Source of the DNA: Actinomycetota bacterium
GTDB taxonomy: Bacteria; Actinomycetota; Thermoleophilia; Gaiellales; Gaiellaceae
Direction: 5' to 3'
Length of the DNA stretch: 64,000 nt
Assembly: GCA_005884005.1 (NCBI GenBank)
Contig: VAWI01000011.1
Span: forward strand, 1 to 64,000
A program made the position numbers and the translations under genes. This document shows, piece after piece, positions 18,780 to 27,024 of this stretch; positions within the stretch are counted from its first letter, which is position 1, and every line of letters starts with the position of its first letter. Below the pieces are notes generated by a model, which was not told the origin of the DNA, did no database searches, and worked only from the letters and a program-made list of their open reading frames with translations.

Positions 18780-18921
18780 GCGAGAAGAATGCCCGCCGCC
18801 TTCCCTGCCCGCGTCGGTGAACCGGAAAACGCGTGTTCAGCAGGAGATTAGGAGGCTGTAAAGGATCGACAAGGCCGCTTCGCGAATGCGCTACCCTCGA
18901 CCCGTCCCGGGGTCCCGCGGC

Positions 18922-20544
18922 ATGTCCATTCGCCCCTTCGCCATAGTCCTCGTCGCCGCCGCCCTCGGCCTGACCGGCGCGGCTCCGAGCAGCTCGAAGA
19001 CCATACCGCCGACGATCCGTACACAGCCGACCTTCTTCATCAGCGGGCACGGCTGGGGCCACGGCCTGGGAATGAGCCAGTACGGGGCCTATGGCTACGC
19101 ACAGCACGGCTGGACGTACGACCGGATCCTCAAGCACTACTACACGGGGACGACAATCGGCCAAGCGCCGGTCAGCCGGGTGCGCGTTCTCCTACTCGAC
19201 TCGAAGAAGGCAACAATCGCGTCGAAGCTCCCGTTCCAGGTCGTTGATGCAACCGGTTCGAAGCACGCGCTCGACGCGGGGAGCTACGCCGTCGGGCCCG
19301 GCTTCAAGTACACGGACCCGACGAATTCACAGGCCAAGCCGGCCGCCTTGCCCTACCCGCTCGAGTTCAGGCCGGGCGCGACCGCGCTCTCCCTGAACGG
19401 CCGGGGTTATCGCGGCTCGCTGCGCGTGCTCAAGCTCACCCCTGCCAAGGTTCGCATCGTCAACGTCGTCGACCTCGATTTCTACATCCGCGGCGTGGTT
19501 CCGTCAGAGATGCCGAAGACCTGGGCGCCCGAGGCGCTCAAGGCCCAGGCCGTCGCCGCGCGCTCGTACGCGCTTTCGCACCTGCACGCGGCCGCCGGCT
19601 TCGATCTCTATCCGGACACGCGCGACCAGGTCTATCTCGGTATTCCGCACGAGGCACCGTCGACGAACGCCGCGGTGAACGCGACCGCCGGCCAGGTCGT
19701 CCTCTACAAGGGCAAGGTCGCGAGCACGTACTTCTTCTCGACCTCCGGCGGACGAACCGCGTCCGTCCAGGACCTCTACCCGGACTCGCCGCCGGTTCCC
19801 TACCTCGTCTCCGTCCCGGACCCCTACGACTCGATCTCTCCGTACCACGATTGGGGCCCGTTCCGGTACACCGCGCGGAAGCTCGCTCGTGGCCTGAAGT
19901 CGCCGGGCAAGCTGCTCGACGTCAAGACCGTCGCCGCCTCTTCGGGCCGGGTGCAGAGCGTCGTCGCGACGGGGTCGAAGGGCGAGGCGACGGCCACGGG
20001 CAGCGAGGTTCGCTCCGCCCTGGGGCTTCGCTCGACCTGGTTCCAGGTCGGCGTCCTCGCCCTCGGCGCGCCGACGACACCGCTCACGTACGGCACTGCG
20101 ACCGCCCTCAGCGGGACTGCTCGCGGTGTCAGCTCGGTCGAGCTCCAGCAGCTCGGCTCCGCCGGTGACTGGCAAACCGTCTCGACGCTCACTCCGCGCG
20201 GAGGGTCCGTTGCACCGAGGGTGAAGCCGCAACAGTCGAGCCAGTTCCGGCTTGCAGTCGGCAAGATCGCGAGCGACCCGGTCCCGGTCGCGGTTGCGCC
20301 GTCTGTGCGGTTGCACGTGCCGGCCCAGCTCACGGGCTTCTGGGGCGCCGTCAAGCCGGCCGCGGCCGGAAGCACGGTCACGGTCCAGCGCCAGGCCGGC
20401 GCCGCCTGGCGTGCAGTCGCTCGAGTGAAGACGACCGCTCAGGGTCGCTTCACCGTCCCGCGCGCCGTGGCGCCGGGCACCTACCGGGCGAGGGTGTCGG
20501 CGAAAGGCTTTGCGCCCGGCCTCTCCAAGCCGGTCACAGCCTAG
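18922..20544 (+). CDS. SpoIID/LytB-domain secreted protein
   Basis: A 540-residue exported protein. A signal peptide (SIRPFAIVLVAAALGLTGA) precedes a SpoIID/LytB domain with HGWGHGLGMSQYGAYG near 40-55, GVVPSEMPKTW, QAVAARSYAL and DTRDQVYLG. SpoIID proteins are lytic transglycosylases acting on denuded glycan; in non-sporulating actinobacteria they are probably cell-wall remodelling enzymes. The C-terminal 200 residues are beta-rich, Ig-like repeats. ATG 18922 was preferred over ATG 18886, because the latter overlaps a TACCCT box and would add residues before the signal peptide. Confidence 0.9.
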   Translation: MSIRPFAIVLVAAALGLTGAAPSSSKTIPPTIRTQPTFFISGHGWGHGLGMSQYGAYGYAQHGWTYDRILKHYYTGTTIGQAPVSRVRVLLLDSKKATIASKLPFQVVDATGSKHALDAGSYAVGPGFKYTDPTNSQAKPAALPYPLEFRPGATALSLNGRGYRGSLRVLKLTPAKVRIVNVVDLDFYIRGVVPSEMPKTWAPEALKAQAVAARSYALSHLHAAAGFDLYPDTRDQVYLGIPHEAPSTNAAVNATAGQVVLYKGKVASTYFFSTSGGRTASVQDLYPDSPPVPYLVSVPDPYDSISPYHDWGPFRYTARKLARGLKSPGKLLDVKTVAASSGRVQSVVATGSKGEATATGSEVRSALGLRSTWFQVGVLALGAPTTPLTYGTATALSGTARGVSSVELQQLGSAGDWQTVSTLTPRGGSVAPRVKPQQSSQFRLAVGKIASDPVPVAVAPSVRLHVPAQLTGFWGAVKPAAAGSTVTVQRQAGAAWRAVARVKTTAQGRFTVPRAVAPGTYRARVSAKGFAPGLSKPVTA

Positions 20545-20546
20545 CC

Positions 20547-21200
20547 CTAGGTCTGATTCTCCAGCAGCTCGTCGTCGGGGACTTCGCGGATTTGCCGCGC
20601 CGGCGAGCCGACGACGACTGCGCGCGCGGGCACGTCGCGGATGACGATCGCGCCGGCGCCGACGAAGGCCTCCTCGCCGATCTCAATTCCGGGTAGCAGT
20701 ACCGCGGCGCCGCCGATCCGGGCCCCGCGCCTGATCGTCGGGCCCTTGATCAGATCGCGCCGCTTCTCGGTACGGCCCATGTAGTTGTCGTTCGTCGTCG
20801 TCACGCACGGGGCGATGAAGACGTCGTCCTCGAGCGTCGAGTAGGCGGTGATGTAAGCGTGGGCCTGAATCTTGGTCAGCGCCCCGATCGTCGTGTCGTT
20901 CTCGACCAGGGAACCACGCCCGATGACGACGTCGGCGCCGATCTCGACCCGCTCGCGGACGCAGGCCTGGTCGCCGACGATCACCCGCTCTCCGAGCTTC
21001 GTCCCGGCGAACACAACCGCGCCGGTCGAGACGATCGTCCCGGCACCGAGCTCGAGCGGCGGCAGCTCCTCTTTCTTCGCGGTCGAGCGCGGCGAGAGTG
21101 TTGGCTGCTTGCCCACGACGGCGTAATCGAGTATCTGGCAGCCGTCGCCTATCACCGTCCCCGGGTAAATCACGGCGGTCTCCGCGACCTCGTAGCTCAA
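20547..21200 (-). CDS. Left-handed beta-helix acyltransferase (hexapeptide repeats)
   Basis: A 217-residue protein made of hexapeptide repeats (VIYPGTVIGDGCQI, then VIVGDQACVRERVEIGADVVIG), ending in VVVGSPARQIR. This matches sugar O- or N-acyltransferases such as WbpD/WlbB. It starts with TTG at 21200, overlapping the stop of the upstream oxidoreductase (TTGA). Together with the oxidoreductase and the WecB-like epimerase it resembles the UDP-acetamido-sugar modification set of surface polysaccharides, where a keto sugar is aminated and then acetylated. No aminotransferase is present here, so the final sugar is uncertain. Confidence 0.85.
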   Translation of the reverse strand: MSYEVAETAVIYPGTVIGDGCQILDYAVVGKQPTLSPRSTAKKEELPPLELGAGTIVSTGAVVFAGTKLGERVIVGDQACVRERVEIGADVVIGRGSLVENDTTIGALTKIQAHAYITAYSTLEDDVFIAPCVTTTNDNYMGRTEKRRDLIKGPTIRRGARIGGAAVLLPGIEIGEEAFVGAGAIVIRDVPARAVVVGSPARQIREVPDDELLENQT

Positions 21201-22174
21201 GCGAGCGTTTGCTCCAGCGAGGCTTGCAGTTGCTCGAGCGCCCGCACTACCGCAACGCCGTCGCGGGCCGCCGCGAGCGGGTCGCCCTCCCCGGTGACAA
21301 GGCGCAGAAAGTGCTCGCACTCCAACCGCAGCGGCTCGTCATTCGGGATCTTCGGGCTGTGGATGTCGCCGGTCCTCGTCATCCACTCGCCGTAGGTCTC
21401 CGCCCGCTCGACGGGACCCTTGTCGTAGATCGTCAGCTTGCGGTCGAGCTCCATGTCGTCGAAGACGGCCATCTTGTCGCGGCCGACGACGGTGATCCGG
21501 CGCATCTTGTGCGGGTCGAGCCAGGAGAGATGCATGTGCGCGACCTTGCCCGAGGGGAAGCGGAGGTAGCAGAAGACGACGTCCTCGACCCCCTCCGTGA
21601 GGAACGACTCGCCGCGCGCCCAAGCCTCGGTCGGCTCCTCCTCGAGCAGGTGGAGGATGACCGAAAGATCGTGGACGCCGAGCGACCAGAGCGCGTTCTC
21701 GTCCTTGCGGATCTGGCCGAGGTTCTGCCGGTTGCCGTAGACATAGAGGACGTCGCCGAGCTCGCCGGAGCGGATCAGCTCCTTGAGGCGCAAGACGCCC
21801 GGGTGGTAGAGCAACAGGTGGCCGGGCATCAGTACGCGGCCATGCTCCTCGGCGGTCGCGACGAGCTCCTCGACCTCGGTGCCGGTCAGCGCGGGTGGCT
21901 TCTCCACGAGGACGTGCTTGCCGGCCTCGAGTGCGCGCTTGGCGAGGTCCGCATGCGTGACGACCGGCGTGGCGACGATCACCGCCTCGAGCGAGTCGTC
22001 GGCGAGCATCTCGTCGAAATCCGCGGTCAGGCGTGCCTCGGGATAGCGCGAGGCGAACCGCTCCCGCTGCTCGTCAGAGAGGTCGCAGAGCCAGGCGAGC
22101 TCGGCGAGCTCGTCGAAGTTCCGCGCGAGGTTCGGGCCCCAGTAGCCGAGGCCCGCGAGGCCGACTTTCGTCAC
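21197..22174 (-). CDS. Gfo/Idh/MocA-family NAD(P)-dependent oxidoreductase
   Basis: A 325-residue protein with an N-terminal Rossmann domain (GLGYWGPNLARNF), the family signature VEKPPAL (Lys in the catalytic EKP motif) and the C-terminal Gfo/Idh beta-sheet domain. Members such as WbpB/WlbA oxidise the 3-position of UDP-sugars. It lies in a three-gene leftward operon with overlaps on both sides: four bases with the epimerase gene upstream and four bases (TTGA) with the acyltransferase downstream. A sugar-nucleotide substrate is inferred from that context. Confidence 0.9.
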   Translation of the reverse strand: MTKVGLAGLGYWGPNLARNFDELAELAWLCDLSDEQRERFASRYPEARLTADFDEMLADDSLEAVIVATPVVTHADLAKRALEAGKHVLVEKPPALTGTEVEELVATAEEHGRVLMPGHLLLYHPGVLRLKELIRSGELGDVLYVYGNRQNLGQIRKDENALWSLGVHDLSVILHLLEEEPTEAWARGESFLTEGVEDVVFCYLRFPSGKVAHMHLSWLDPHKMRRITVVGRDKMAVFDDMELDRKLTIYDKGPVERAETYGEWMTRTGDIHSPKIPNDEPLRLECEHFLRLVTGEGDPLAAARDGVAVVRALEQLQASLEQTLA

Positions 22175-23220
22175 GGGCGCAGGGTAACGAGCACTTCGGC
22201 GATCCGCTCGGAGGCTTGGCCGTCCCCATAGAGCTCCGGTCGCTCGTCAGGCATTCGTGCACTCGAGACGGCGCCGGCGATCGCGGTCGGATCGTGACCA
22301 ACCAAGATGTTGGCGCGCGCACGGACGGTCTCGGTCCATTCGGTCGTGTCGCGAAGGGTCACGCATGGGACGCCATGCCAGTACGCCTCCTTTTGGAGCC
22401 CTCCGGAGTCTGTGGCGATCACGCGCGCCTGCGAGGCGAGCGCGGTGAAGTCGAGGTACCCAAGCGGCCTCAGGAGCCTGACGTTCGGTGGGACCTCGAG
22501 TCCCGCGTCGTCGAGCGTCTTTCGAGTTCGAGGGTGAATTGGGAAGACCACGGGGTCGTCGACGCGGCTCAAGCCCGCGAGGATTCGCTCGAGCCGCTCC
22601 GGGACTGCATTGGCCTCGCGATGCACGGTGGTGGCCACGTAGGCGCGGGGCTCGAGCCCAAGCGCATCGAGGACGTGTGAGCGACGCTTGGCGACGGGGG
22701 CGAGCCGGAGGGTTGCGTCGAGCATCACGTCGCCGACGACCTCGCGCCGGCCGGGGACGCCTTCGGCTGCGAGGGTTTGTCCCGCGTGCTCGTCCGGCGC
22801 GAACAGGATCGCCGCCATCCGGTCGACCTCGATGCGGTTGCGCTCTTCGGGCATCTCCAGGTCGCCGCTCCGGAGCCCGGCCTCGACGTGAGCCTGGGGG
22901 ACTCCAGTGTCGTTGGCCGCGAGCGCCCCGGCGAGGGTCGAGTTGGTGTCGCCGAAGACGAGCACGGTGTCCGGGCTCTCGGCCGCGATCGCGCTGCGGA
23001 TTCCCGCCCGCATCGGCGCCGGCTCCGCGGTGTGGAGATCGAGCCGGTAGCGCGGCTCCGGCAGCCCCAGCTCGTCGAAGAAGACCTGCGACAGCTCGGG
23101 GTCGTAGTGCTGGCCCGTATGCAGGACGATCTCTTCGATTCCGTGATCGCGAAGGGCCACGGAGAGCGGGGCCGACTTGACAAACTGAGGGCGGTTTCCG
23201 ACGACCGAGAGAACCTTCAA
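22171..23220 (-). CDS. wecB: UDP-N-acetylglucosamine 2-epimerase (non-hydrolysing)
   Basis: A 349-residue GT-B-like epimerase. It has VVGNRPQFVKSAPLS at the N-terminus, LHTGQHYD, VFGDTNSTLAGALAA, HVEAGLRS, the catalytic EERNRIEVDRMA stretch, and TDSGGLQKEAYW near the C-terminus. All are hallmarks of WecB, which interconverts UDP-GlcNAc and UDP-ManNAc, although related UDP-sugar epimerases share them. The start is TTG at 23220, nine bases after a TAGGGT box. It is the first gene of the leftward surface-sugar operon, next to tRNA-Lys. Confidence 0.93.
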   Translation of the reverse strand: MKVLSVVGNRPQFVKSAPLSVALRDHGIEEIVLHTGQHYDPELSQVFFDELGLPEPRYRLDLHTAEPAPMRAGIRSAIAAESPDTVLVFGDTNSTLAGALAANDTGVPQAHVEAGLRSGDLEMPEERNRIEVDRMAAILFAPDEHAGQTLAAEGVPGRREVVGDVMLDATLRLAPVAKRRSHVLDALGLEPRAYVATTVHREANAVPERLERILAGLSRVDDPVVFPIHPRTRKTLDDAGLEVPPNVRLLRPLGYLDFTALASQARVIATDSGGLQKEAYWHGVPCVTLRDTTEWTETVRARANILVGHDPTAIAGAVSSARMPDERPELYGDGQASERIAEVLVTLRP

Positions 23221-23229
23221 GGCGCTGGT

Positions 23230-23235
23230 ACCCTA
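23230..23235 (-). promoter_or_regulatory. -10-like box TAGGGT before wecB
   Basis: TAGGGT on the minus strand, nine bases before the TTG start. It shares the short interval to tRNA-Lys on the other strand. Confidence 0.4.
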
Positions 23236-23245
23236 GGCGCGCTTC

Positions 23246-23318
23246 GGGCCGTTAGCTCAGTTGGTAGAGCAGGGGACTCTTAATCCCAAGGTCGAAGGTT
23301 CGAATCCTTCACGGCCCA
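23246..23318 (+). tRNA. tRNA-Lys (anticodon CTT)
   Basis: The acceptor arms GGGCCGT and ACGGCCC pair, the D arm contains TAGCTCAGTTGGTAGAGCA, and the T arm contains GGTTCGAATCC. The anticodon loop CTCTTAA gives anticodon CTT (Lys, AAG codons). The discriminator base is A and CCA is not encoded. A strong hairpin with a CTTTTG tail follows. Confidence 0.97.
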
Positions 23319-23321
23319 TTG

Positions 23322-23372
23322 CCGTTCGAAGTCCGGCTCCGGCTTCGCCGGAGCCATGACGACTTCGGACGG
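23322..23372 (+). repeat. Hairpin repeat family B copy 1 (tRNA terminator-like)
   Basis: An outer stem 23322-23333/23361-23372 encloses an inner stem GGCTCCGGC/GCCGGAGCC with a TTC loop. The 37-bp core 23329-23365 matches a second copy at 31040-31076: the flanking blocks AAGTCCGGCTC and GAGCCATGACGACTT are conserved, while the stems differ by paired changes. CTTTTG follows, so it may terminate the tRNA transcript. Confidence 0.75.
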
Positions 23373-23525
23373 CTTTTGTGTCGATCCGTGCCCGCAGTGG
23401 GCCGCGCCCGCCATGTCGGTCGCGGCCGCGGTCTCTCGAGCTCATTCATAAAGCAACGGGGAATCGGTCGGCCGAAAGTCCGCTTCGGATCGATTTCAAA
23501 TCCGTAGGGTTTTCCGTTCTGGGCG

Positions 23526-23531
23526 TACGCT
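23526..23531 (+). promoter_or_regulatory. -10-like box TACGCT before the cupin gene
   Basis: TACGCT lies six bases before ATG 23538 with no ribosome site between them, consistent with a leaderless mRNA. Confidence 0.5.
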
Positions 23532-23537
23532 CCGCGC

Positions 23538-24035
23538 ATGAGCAACTTGAATGATCCAAGGGAAACGATGGCCGACGGGATCCGGGCTGTCAGAGTCGCT
23601 GAGCGCGCCGGCGCCGAGCATCTTGGCGCGAGCTTGTACGAGGTTCAGCCGGGCGAGGAGATGGTCTTCCACTACCACGTCCAGCGCGAGGAGCTGCTGA
23701 TCGTCCTCGAGGGGCGGCTCAGCCTCCGCAGCGCCGCCGGTTGGGAAGAGCTTTCAGAAGGCGAGGTCGTCGCCTTCCCTCGCGGCGAGCGCGGTGCCCA
23801 TGGATACCGCAACAACGGTGACGAGTCGGTGCGGGTGTTGATGATGAGCGAGATGGACGGGCCAAACATCAGCGTTTATCCCGACACCAATCAGATCGGG
23901 ATCTTCGACGCCGGGCACCGTGTCGAGCGGCGATTCGGCGCCCTCTTCAACGTCACTGACGCAGTGGCCGACTACGGCGGCAAGGCGACGATCGTGCCGC
24001 CGGCGCCGGGGCCTCGCCAGACAAGCGGGGAGTAG
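23538..24035 (+). CDS. Cupin domain protein
   Basis: A 165-residue single cupin. Motif 1 is FHYHVQREELLIVLEG (His and Glu ligands) and motif 2 is EGEVVAFPRGERGAHGYRNNG (with a conserved His). The sequence LGASLYEVQPGEEMVFHYH resembles small cupins that bind sugar or organic ligands. It lies between tRNA-Lys and trpB2 on the same strand and has its own probable promoter. No pathway is suggested by its neighbours. Confidence 0.85.
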   Translation: MSNLNDPRETMADGIRAVRVAERAGAEHLGASLYEVQPGEEMVFHYHVQREELLIVLEGRLSLRSAAGWEELSEGEVVAFPRGERGAHGYRNNGDESVRVLMMSEMDGPNISVYPDTNQIGIFDAGHRVERRFGALFNVTDAVADYGGKATIVPPAPGPRQTSGE

Positions 24036-24100
24036 CGGGCGCGGCCTGAGGGAACTACGGAGCTCCTCGCGCTGAGGCCGCACGGACCGGGCCTACGCTC

Positions 24101-24106
24101 TATGCT
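24101..24106 (+). promoter_or_regulatory. -10-like box TATGCT before trpB2
   Basis: TATGCT lies six bases before the GTG start at 24113; a second candidate, TACGCT, lies just upstream. No ribosome site. Confidence 0.5.
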
Positions 24107-24112
24107 CGCGGC

Positions 24113-25501
24113 GTGCAGAAGACGCGCGCTCGCGCTTCGAGCCAGACGAAGTTCCTCCTCGAGGAATCGCAGCTTCCGCGGCGTTGGTACAACATCCGCT
24201 CCGACATGCCCACGGCGCCGCAGCCGGTGCTGCATCCGGGCACTGGGCAGCCCGTTGGGCCGGACGATCTCGCGCCGCTCTTCCCGATGGAGTTGATCGG
24301 GCAAGAGGTGAGCGAGGAGGCCGAGATCGCCATCCCCGACGAGGTGCTGGAGATCTACAGCCTCTGGCGGCCGACGCCTCTCTTCCGCGCGCGGCGCCTC
24401 GAGGATGCGATCGGGACCCGCTCGCGCATCTTCTACAAGTACGAGGGCGTCAGCCCGCCGGGAAGTCACAAGCCAAACACGGCGGTGGCGCAGGCCTTCT
24501 ACAACAAGCAGGAAGGACGTACGCGCCTGTCCACGGAGACCGGCGCGGGCCAGTGGGGGAGCGCGCTCGCGTTCGCCTGCAGGCTGATCGGGCTCGAGTG
24601 CAAGGTCTATATGGTCAAGATCTCGTACGAGCAAAAGCCGAACCGGCGCTCGCTGATCCAGGCGTGGGGCGCGGAAATCGTGCCGAGCCCTTCCGAAGAG
24701 ACGCAGTCGGGGCGGGCGATCCTCGAGGAGCATCCGGACTCGCCAGGCAGCCTCGGGATCGCGATCTCCGAGGCGGTCGAGGACGCCGCCGGACGCGAAG
24801 ACACCGCCTATTCCCTCGGAAGCGTTCTCAACCACGTCCTCCTGCACCAGACCGTGATCGGCCAGGAGGCCCTTGCGCAGATGGAGCTCGCGGGCGCCTT
24901 CCCCGATGTCGTCATCGGTTGCGTCGGCGGCGGCTCGAACTTCGCCGGCCTCGCCTTTCCGTTCATGCGCGAGAAGATTGCCGGCCGCGAGATCGACGTG
25001 CTCGCTTGTGAGCCCGCGGCCTGCCCGACTCTGACCCGGGGCCTCTTCGCGTACGACTTTGGCGACACGAGCATGCTGACGCCGCTCGTACCGATGCATA
25101 CGCTCGGGCACGACTTCGTCCCGGCCCCGATCCACGCCGGCGGGTTGCGGTATCACGGGGTCGCGCCGCTGATCTCGCAACTCCTGCGCGACGGGCTGAT
25201 CCGCGCCGAGGCGTATCTCCAAAACGACGTCTTCGCTTCGGCCGTCCTGTTCGCGGGGAGCGAGGGGATCCTGCCGGCCCCTGAGGCGGCGCACGCGATC
25301 CACGGGACCCTTCAGGTGGCGAACGCAGCGGACGAGGCGGGCGAGGAGCGCACGATCCTCCTCAACCTTTCGGGCCATGGTCACTTCGACATGGCCGCCT
25401 ACGACAACTACTTCGCCGGAAAGCTCAAAGACGTCGCCCTGGACGAAGATGAGATGAGTCGCGCCCTCCACGCGATCGAGGGCCTCCCCAGCCCCGCTTG
25501 A
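24113..25501 (+). CDS. trpB2: TrpB2-type PLP-dependent tryptophan synthase beta-like protein
   Basis: A 462-residue fold-type II PLP enzyme. PPGSHKPNTAVAQAFY carries the PLP-binding Lys in a SHKPN context. ETGAGQWGSALAFAC and the glycine-rich phosphate loop GCVGGGSNFAGL follow. The HKPN context and the long N-terminus place it in the TrpB2 group, which makes tryptophan from indole and serine or phosphoserine, often without TrpA. No trpA or other trp gene is nearby, so it may act alone or salvage indole. A bidirectional terminator follows. Confidence 0.9.
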   Translation: MQKTRARASSQTKFLLEESQLPRRWYNIRSDMPTAPQPVLHPGTGQPVGPDDLAPLFPMELIGQEVSEEAEIAIPDEVLEIYSLWRPTPLFRARRLEDAIGTRSRIFYKYEGVSPPGSHKPNTAVAQAFYNKQEGRTRLSTETGAGQWGSALAFACRLIGLECKVYMVKISYEQKPNRRSLIQAWGAEIVPSPSEETQSGRAILEEHPDSPGSLGIAISEAVEDAAGREDTAYSLGSVLNHVLLHQTVIGQEALAQMELAGAFPDVVIGCVGGGSNFAGLAFPFMREKIAGREIDVLACEPAACPTLTRGLFAYDFGDTSMLTPLVPMHTLGHDFVPAPIHAGGLRYHGVAPLISQLLRDGLIRAEAYLQNDVFASAVLFAGSEGILPAPEAAHAIHGTLQVANAADEAGEERTILLNLSGHGHFDMAAYDNYFAGKLKDVALDEDEMSRALHAIEGLPSPA

Positions 25502-25511
25502 AGCAAAAGCA

Positions 25512-25537
25512 AACGGGACGGCCGAGGCCGTCCCGTT
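25512..25537. terminator. Bidirectional terminator between trpB2 and the DUF6458 gene
   Basis: AACGGGACGGCC at 25512-25523 and GGCCGTCCCGTT at 25526-25537 form a perfect 12-bp stem. It lies between convergent genes, with an A-rich stretch on the trpB2 side giving a T-run for the opposite strand. Confidence 0.75.
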
Positions 25538-25557
25538 CACAGCTTGACGCTAATGCT

Positions 25558-25794
25558 CTAGTAGCCCGGGCCTGGAGGCGGGGCTTCGTCGACGTAGCCG
25601 CCGCGGCGGCGCGACCAGTAGCCGGGGCCCGCCCAGCTTGACCAGAAGATCATCGAGATCACAAGGCCCACCACTCCGACGATCATCAGGATCCAGCCGA
25701 TTGCGTCCTCGTTGACGTTGCCGATGTCGCCGCTGACACCCCAGACGAGGATGGCGCCGGCTGCGACTAGCAACAGACTTACTCCGATTCCCAT
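25558..25794 (-). CDS. DUF6458-family small membrane protein
   Basis: A 78-residue protein with two hydrophobic helices (about 3-21 and 32-52) and a Pro/Gly-rich tail (DEAPPPGPGY). The opening MGIGVSLLLVAAGAILVWGV, followed by a short acidic turn, matches the DUF6458 pattern, common in actinobacteria and of unknown function. The ATG has an AAAGGAG-type site upstream. It is monocistronic, between trpB2 and the oxidase operon. Confidence 0.8.
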   Translation of the reverse strand: MGIGVSLLLVAAGAILVWGVSGDIGNVNEDAIGWILMIVGVVGLVISMIFWSSWAGPGYWSRRRGGYVDEAPPPGPGY

Positions 25795-25889
25795 TGAGGT
25801 CTCCTTTCAGGGATCTTCTTCGCTTCAGCCCAACGAGCGCCGTTGTACCCGGCTGTTCGGCGCTGAAAACAAGGTCCGTAAACCTTTGC

Positions 25890-25961
25890 AACGCTTGTTC
25901 GCTGGGCCTAATCCTGGGCAGGGACGGCGCGAGCATCGAGGCCGCTTGTAACGCTTGTTCG
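25890..25961 (+). promoter_or_regulatory. Paired direct repeats upstream of the cytochrome oxidase operon
   Basis: AACGCTTGTTCG occurs at 25890-25901 and again at 25950-25961, exactly 60 bp apart, each preceded by TTG and one base. They lie 40-110 bp before ctaC and could be operator sites for a regulator. A TAGGCT box follows at 25989. Confidence 0.5.
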
Positions 25962-25988
25962 GAACAGGCGTTTTCTCGGCGGATTCAG

Positions 25989-25994
25989 TAGGCT
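25989..25994 (+). promoter_or_regulatory. -10-like box TAGGCT before ctaC
   Basis: TAGGCT lies seven bases before the GTG start of ctaC at 26002, with no ribosome site between. It fits the leaderless pattern. Confidence 0.5.
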
Positions 25995-26001
25995 CGCGAA
26001 C

Positions 26002-27024
26002 GTGCGCAGGGGAGTGCTCGTGCGCTTGGTCGCAGTCGGGCTCGCAGCCGCCGCAGTGGCGTCCGCGGTGGCTTTTTTCGTTCCCTGGCTGCCGACACCG
26101 GCGTCGAAGCAGGCTGACCGGATCGACTTCGTCTTCTGGTTCGTGACCGGGATCAGCATCGCCATCTTCGCCCTCGTGGTCGCTGTGATCCTCTACTCCG
26201 TCGTCCGCTTTCGCGCCCGTCCGGACGACGACTCGGATGGCGCGCCGATTCACGGCAATACAGGCCTCGAGATCGCCTGGACCGCCTTTCCGGCCGTGCT
26301 CGTGACCGCAGTCGCCGTCGTGAGCGCCGTCGCGCTCGCCCAGAACGAAAACCTCCCGAAGAAGCACTTGCAGGTGAACGTGCTGGCCCAGCAGTTCGCC
26401 TGGTCATTCAGCTACCCGAAGTACAAGGGTCTGACGGTCTCGGCGTTGCACCTGCCGCTCAACGAAGCGGTCGAGCTGAAGATGCGCAGCAAGGACGTGA
26501 TCCACTCGTTCTGGGTGCCGCAGTTCGGGCAGAAGCAGGATCTCGTGCCAGGCATTACGACCAAGCTGGTGATTACGCCGAAGCGGCTCGGAACCTATCC
26601 CGTCGTCTGCACGGAGCTGTGTGGGGAGGGCCACGCGCTCATGCGCTCGGAGGCGATCGTCATGAAGCCGACGGCGTTCGCGAGCTGGGTGAAAGCGCAA
26701 GAGCGGGCAGCCGCAAAGGCGAGCCAAGGACCCTCAGGCGGAGGTCCCGGACTGGCCGTCTTCAACAGCAACGGCTGCTCGGGCTGCCACACCTTCAAGC
26801 CTGCCGGATCGACTGCGACGACCGGGCCTGACCTCGATAATCTCCCCGCCGACGCGCGGCGGGCGGGGAAGCCGCTGTCGGCGTTTGTCCGCGAGTCGAT
26901 CGTCGATCCGAACGCGTACATCGAGAAGGGGTACCAGCCGAACATCATGCCGAGCACGTTCAAGTCGCTGCCAAAGCAGCAACTCGATGCGCTCGTCCAG
27001 TTCCTGATCGGGGGCAAGAAGTGA
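26002..27024 (+). CDS. ctaC: Cytochrome c oxidase subunit II with fused cytochrome c domain
   Basis: A 340-residue subunit. It has a signal/TM segment (7-27), a second TM (42-66), a third hydrophobic stretch (94-112) and a CuA cupredoxin domain. The copper ligands are His168, Cys203, Cys207, His211 and Met214 (CTELCGEGHALM). The C-terminal 90 residues are a cytochrome c domain with CSGCH at 259-263 and a distal Met in NIMPS. This makes it a caa3-type subunit II, which accepts electrons from cytochrome c and passes them through CuA to subunit I. GTG start; its stop overlaps ctaD (GTGA). Confidence 0.97.
   Translation: MRRGVLVRLVAVGLAAAAVASAVAFFVPWLPTPASKQADRIDFVFWFVTGISIAIFALVVAVILYSVVRFRARPDDDSDGAPIHGNTGLEIAWTAFPAVLVTAVAVVSAVALAQNENLPKKHLQVNVLAQQFAWSFSYPKYKGLTVSALHLPLNEAVELKMRSKDVIHSFWVPQFGQKQDLVPGITTKLVITPKRLGTYPVVCTELCGEGHALMRSEAIVMKPTAFASWVKAQERAAAKASQGPSGGGPGLAVFNSNGCSGCHTFKPAGSTATTGPDLDNLPADARRAGKPLSAFVRESIVDPNAYIEKGYQPNIMPSTFKSLPKQQLDALVQFLIGGKK

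Noticed and set aside
18886-18921. Earlier start for the SpoIID/LytB protein
   Set aside because: ATG 18886 overlaps a TACCCT box and puts 12 extra residues before a good signal peptide that begins at ATG 18922.
23972-25540. Open frame of about 520 codons opposite trpB2
   Set aside because: Composition (Asp/Arg/Leu rich) is typical of a shadow in GC-rich sequence; trpB2 has all catalytic motifs.
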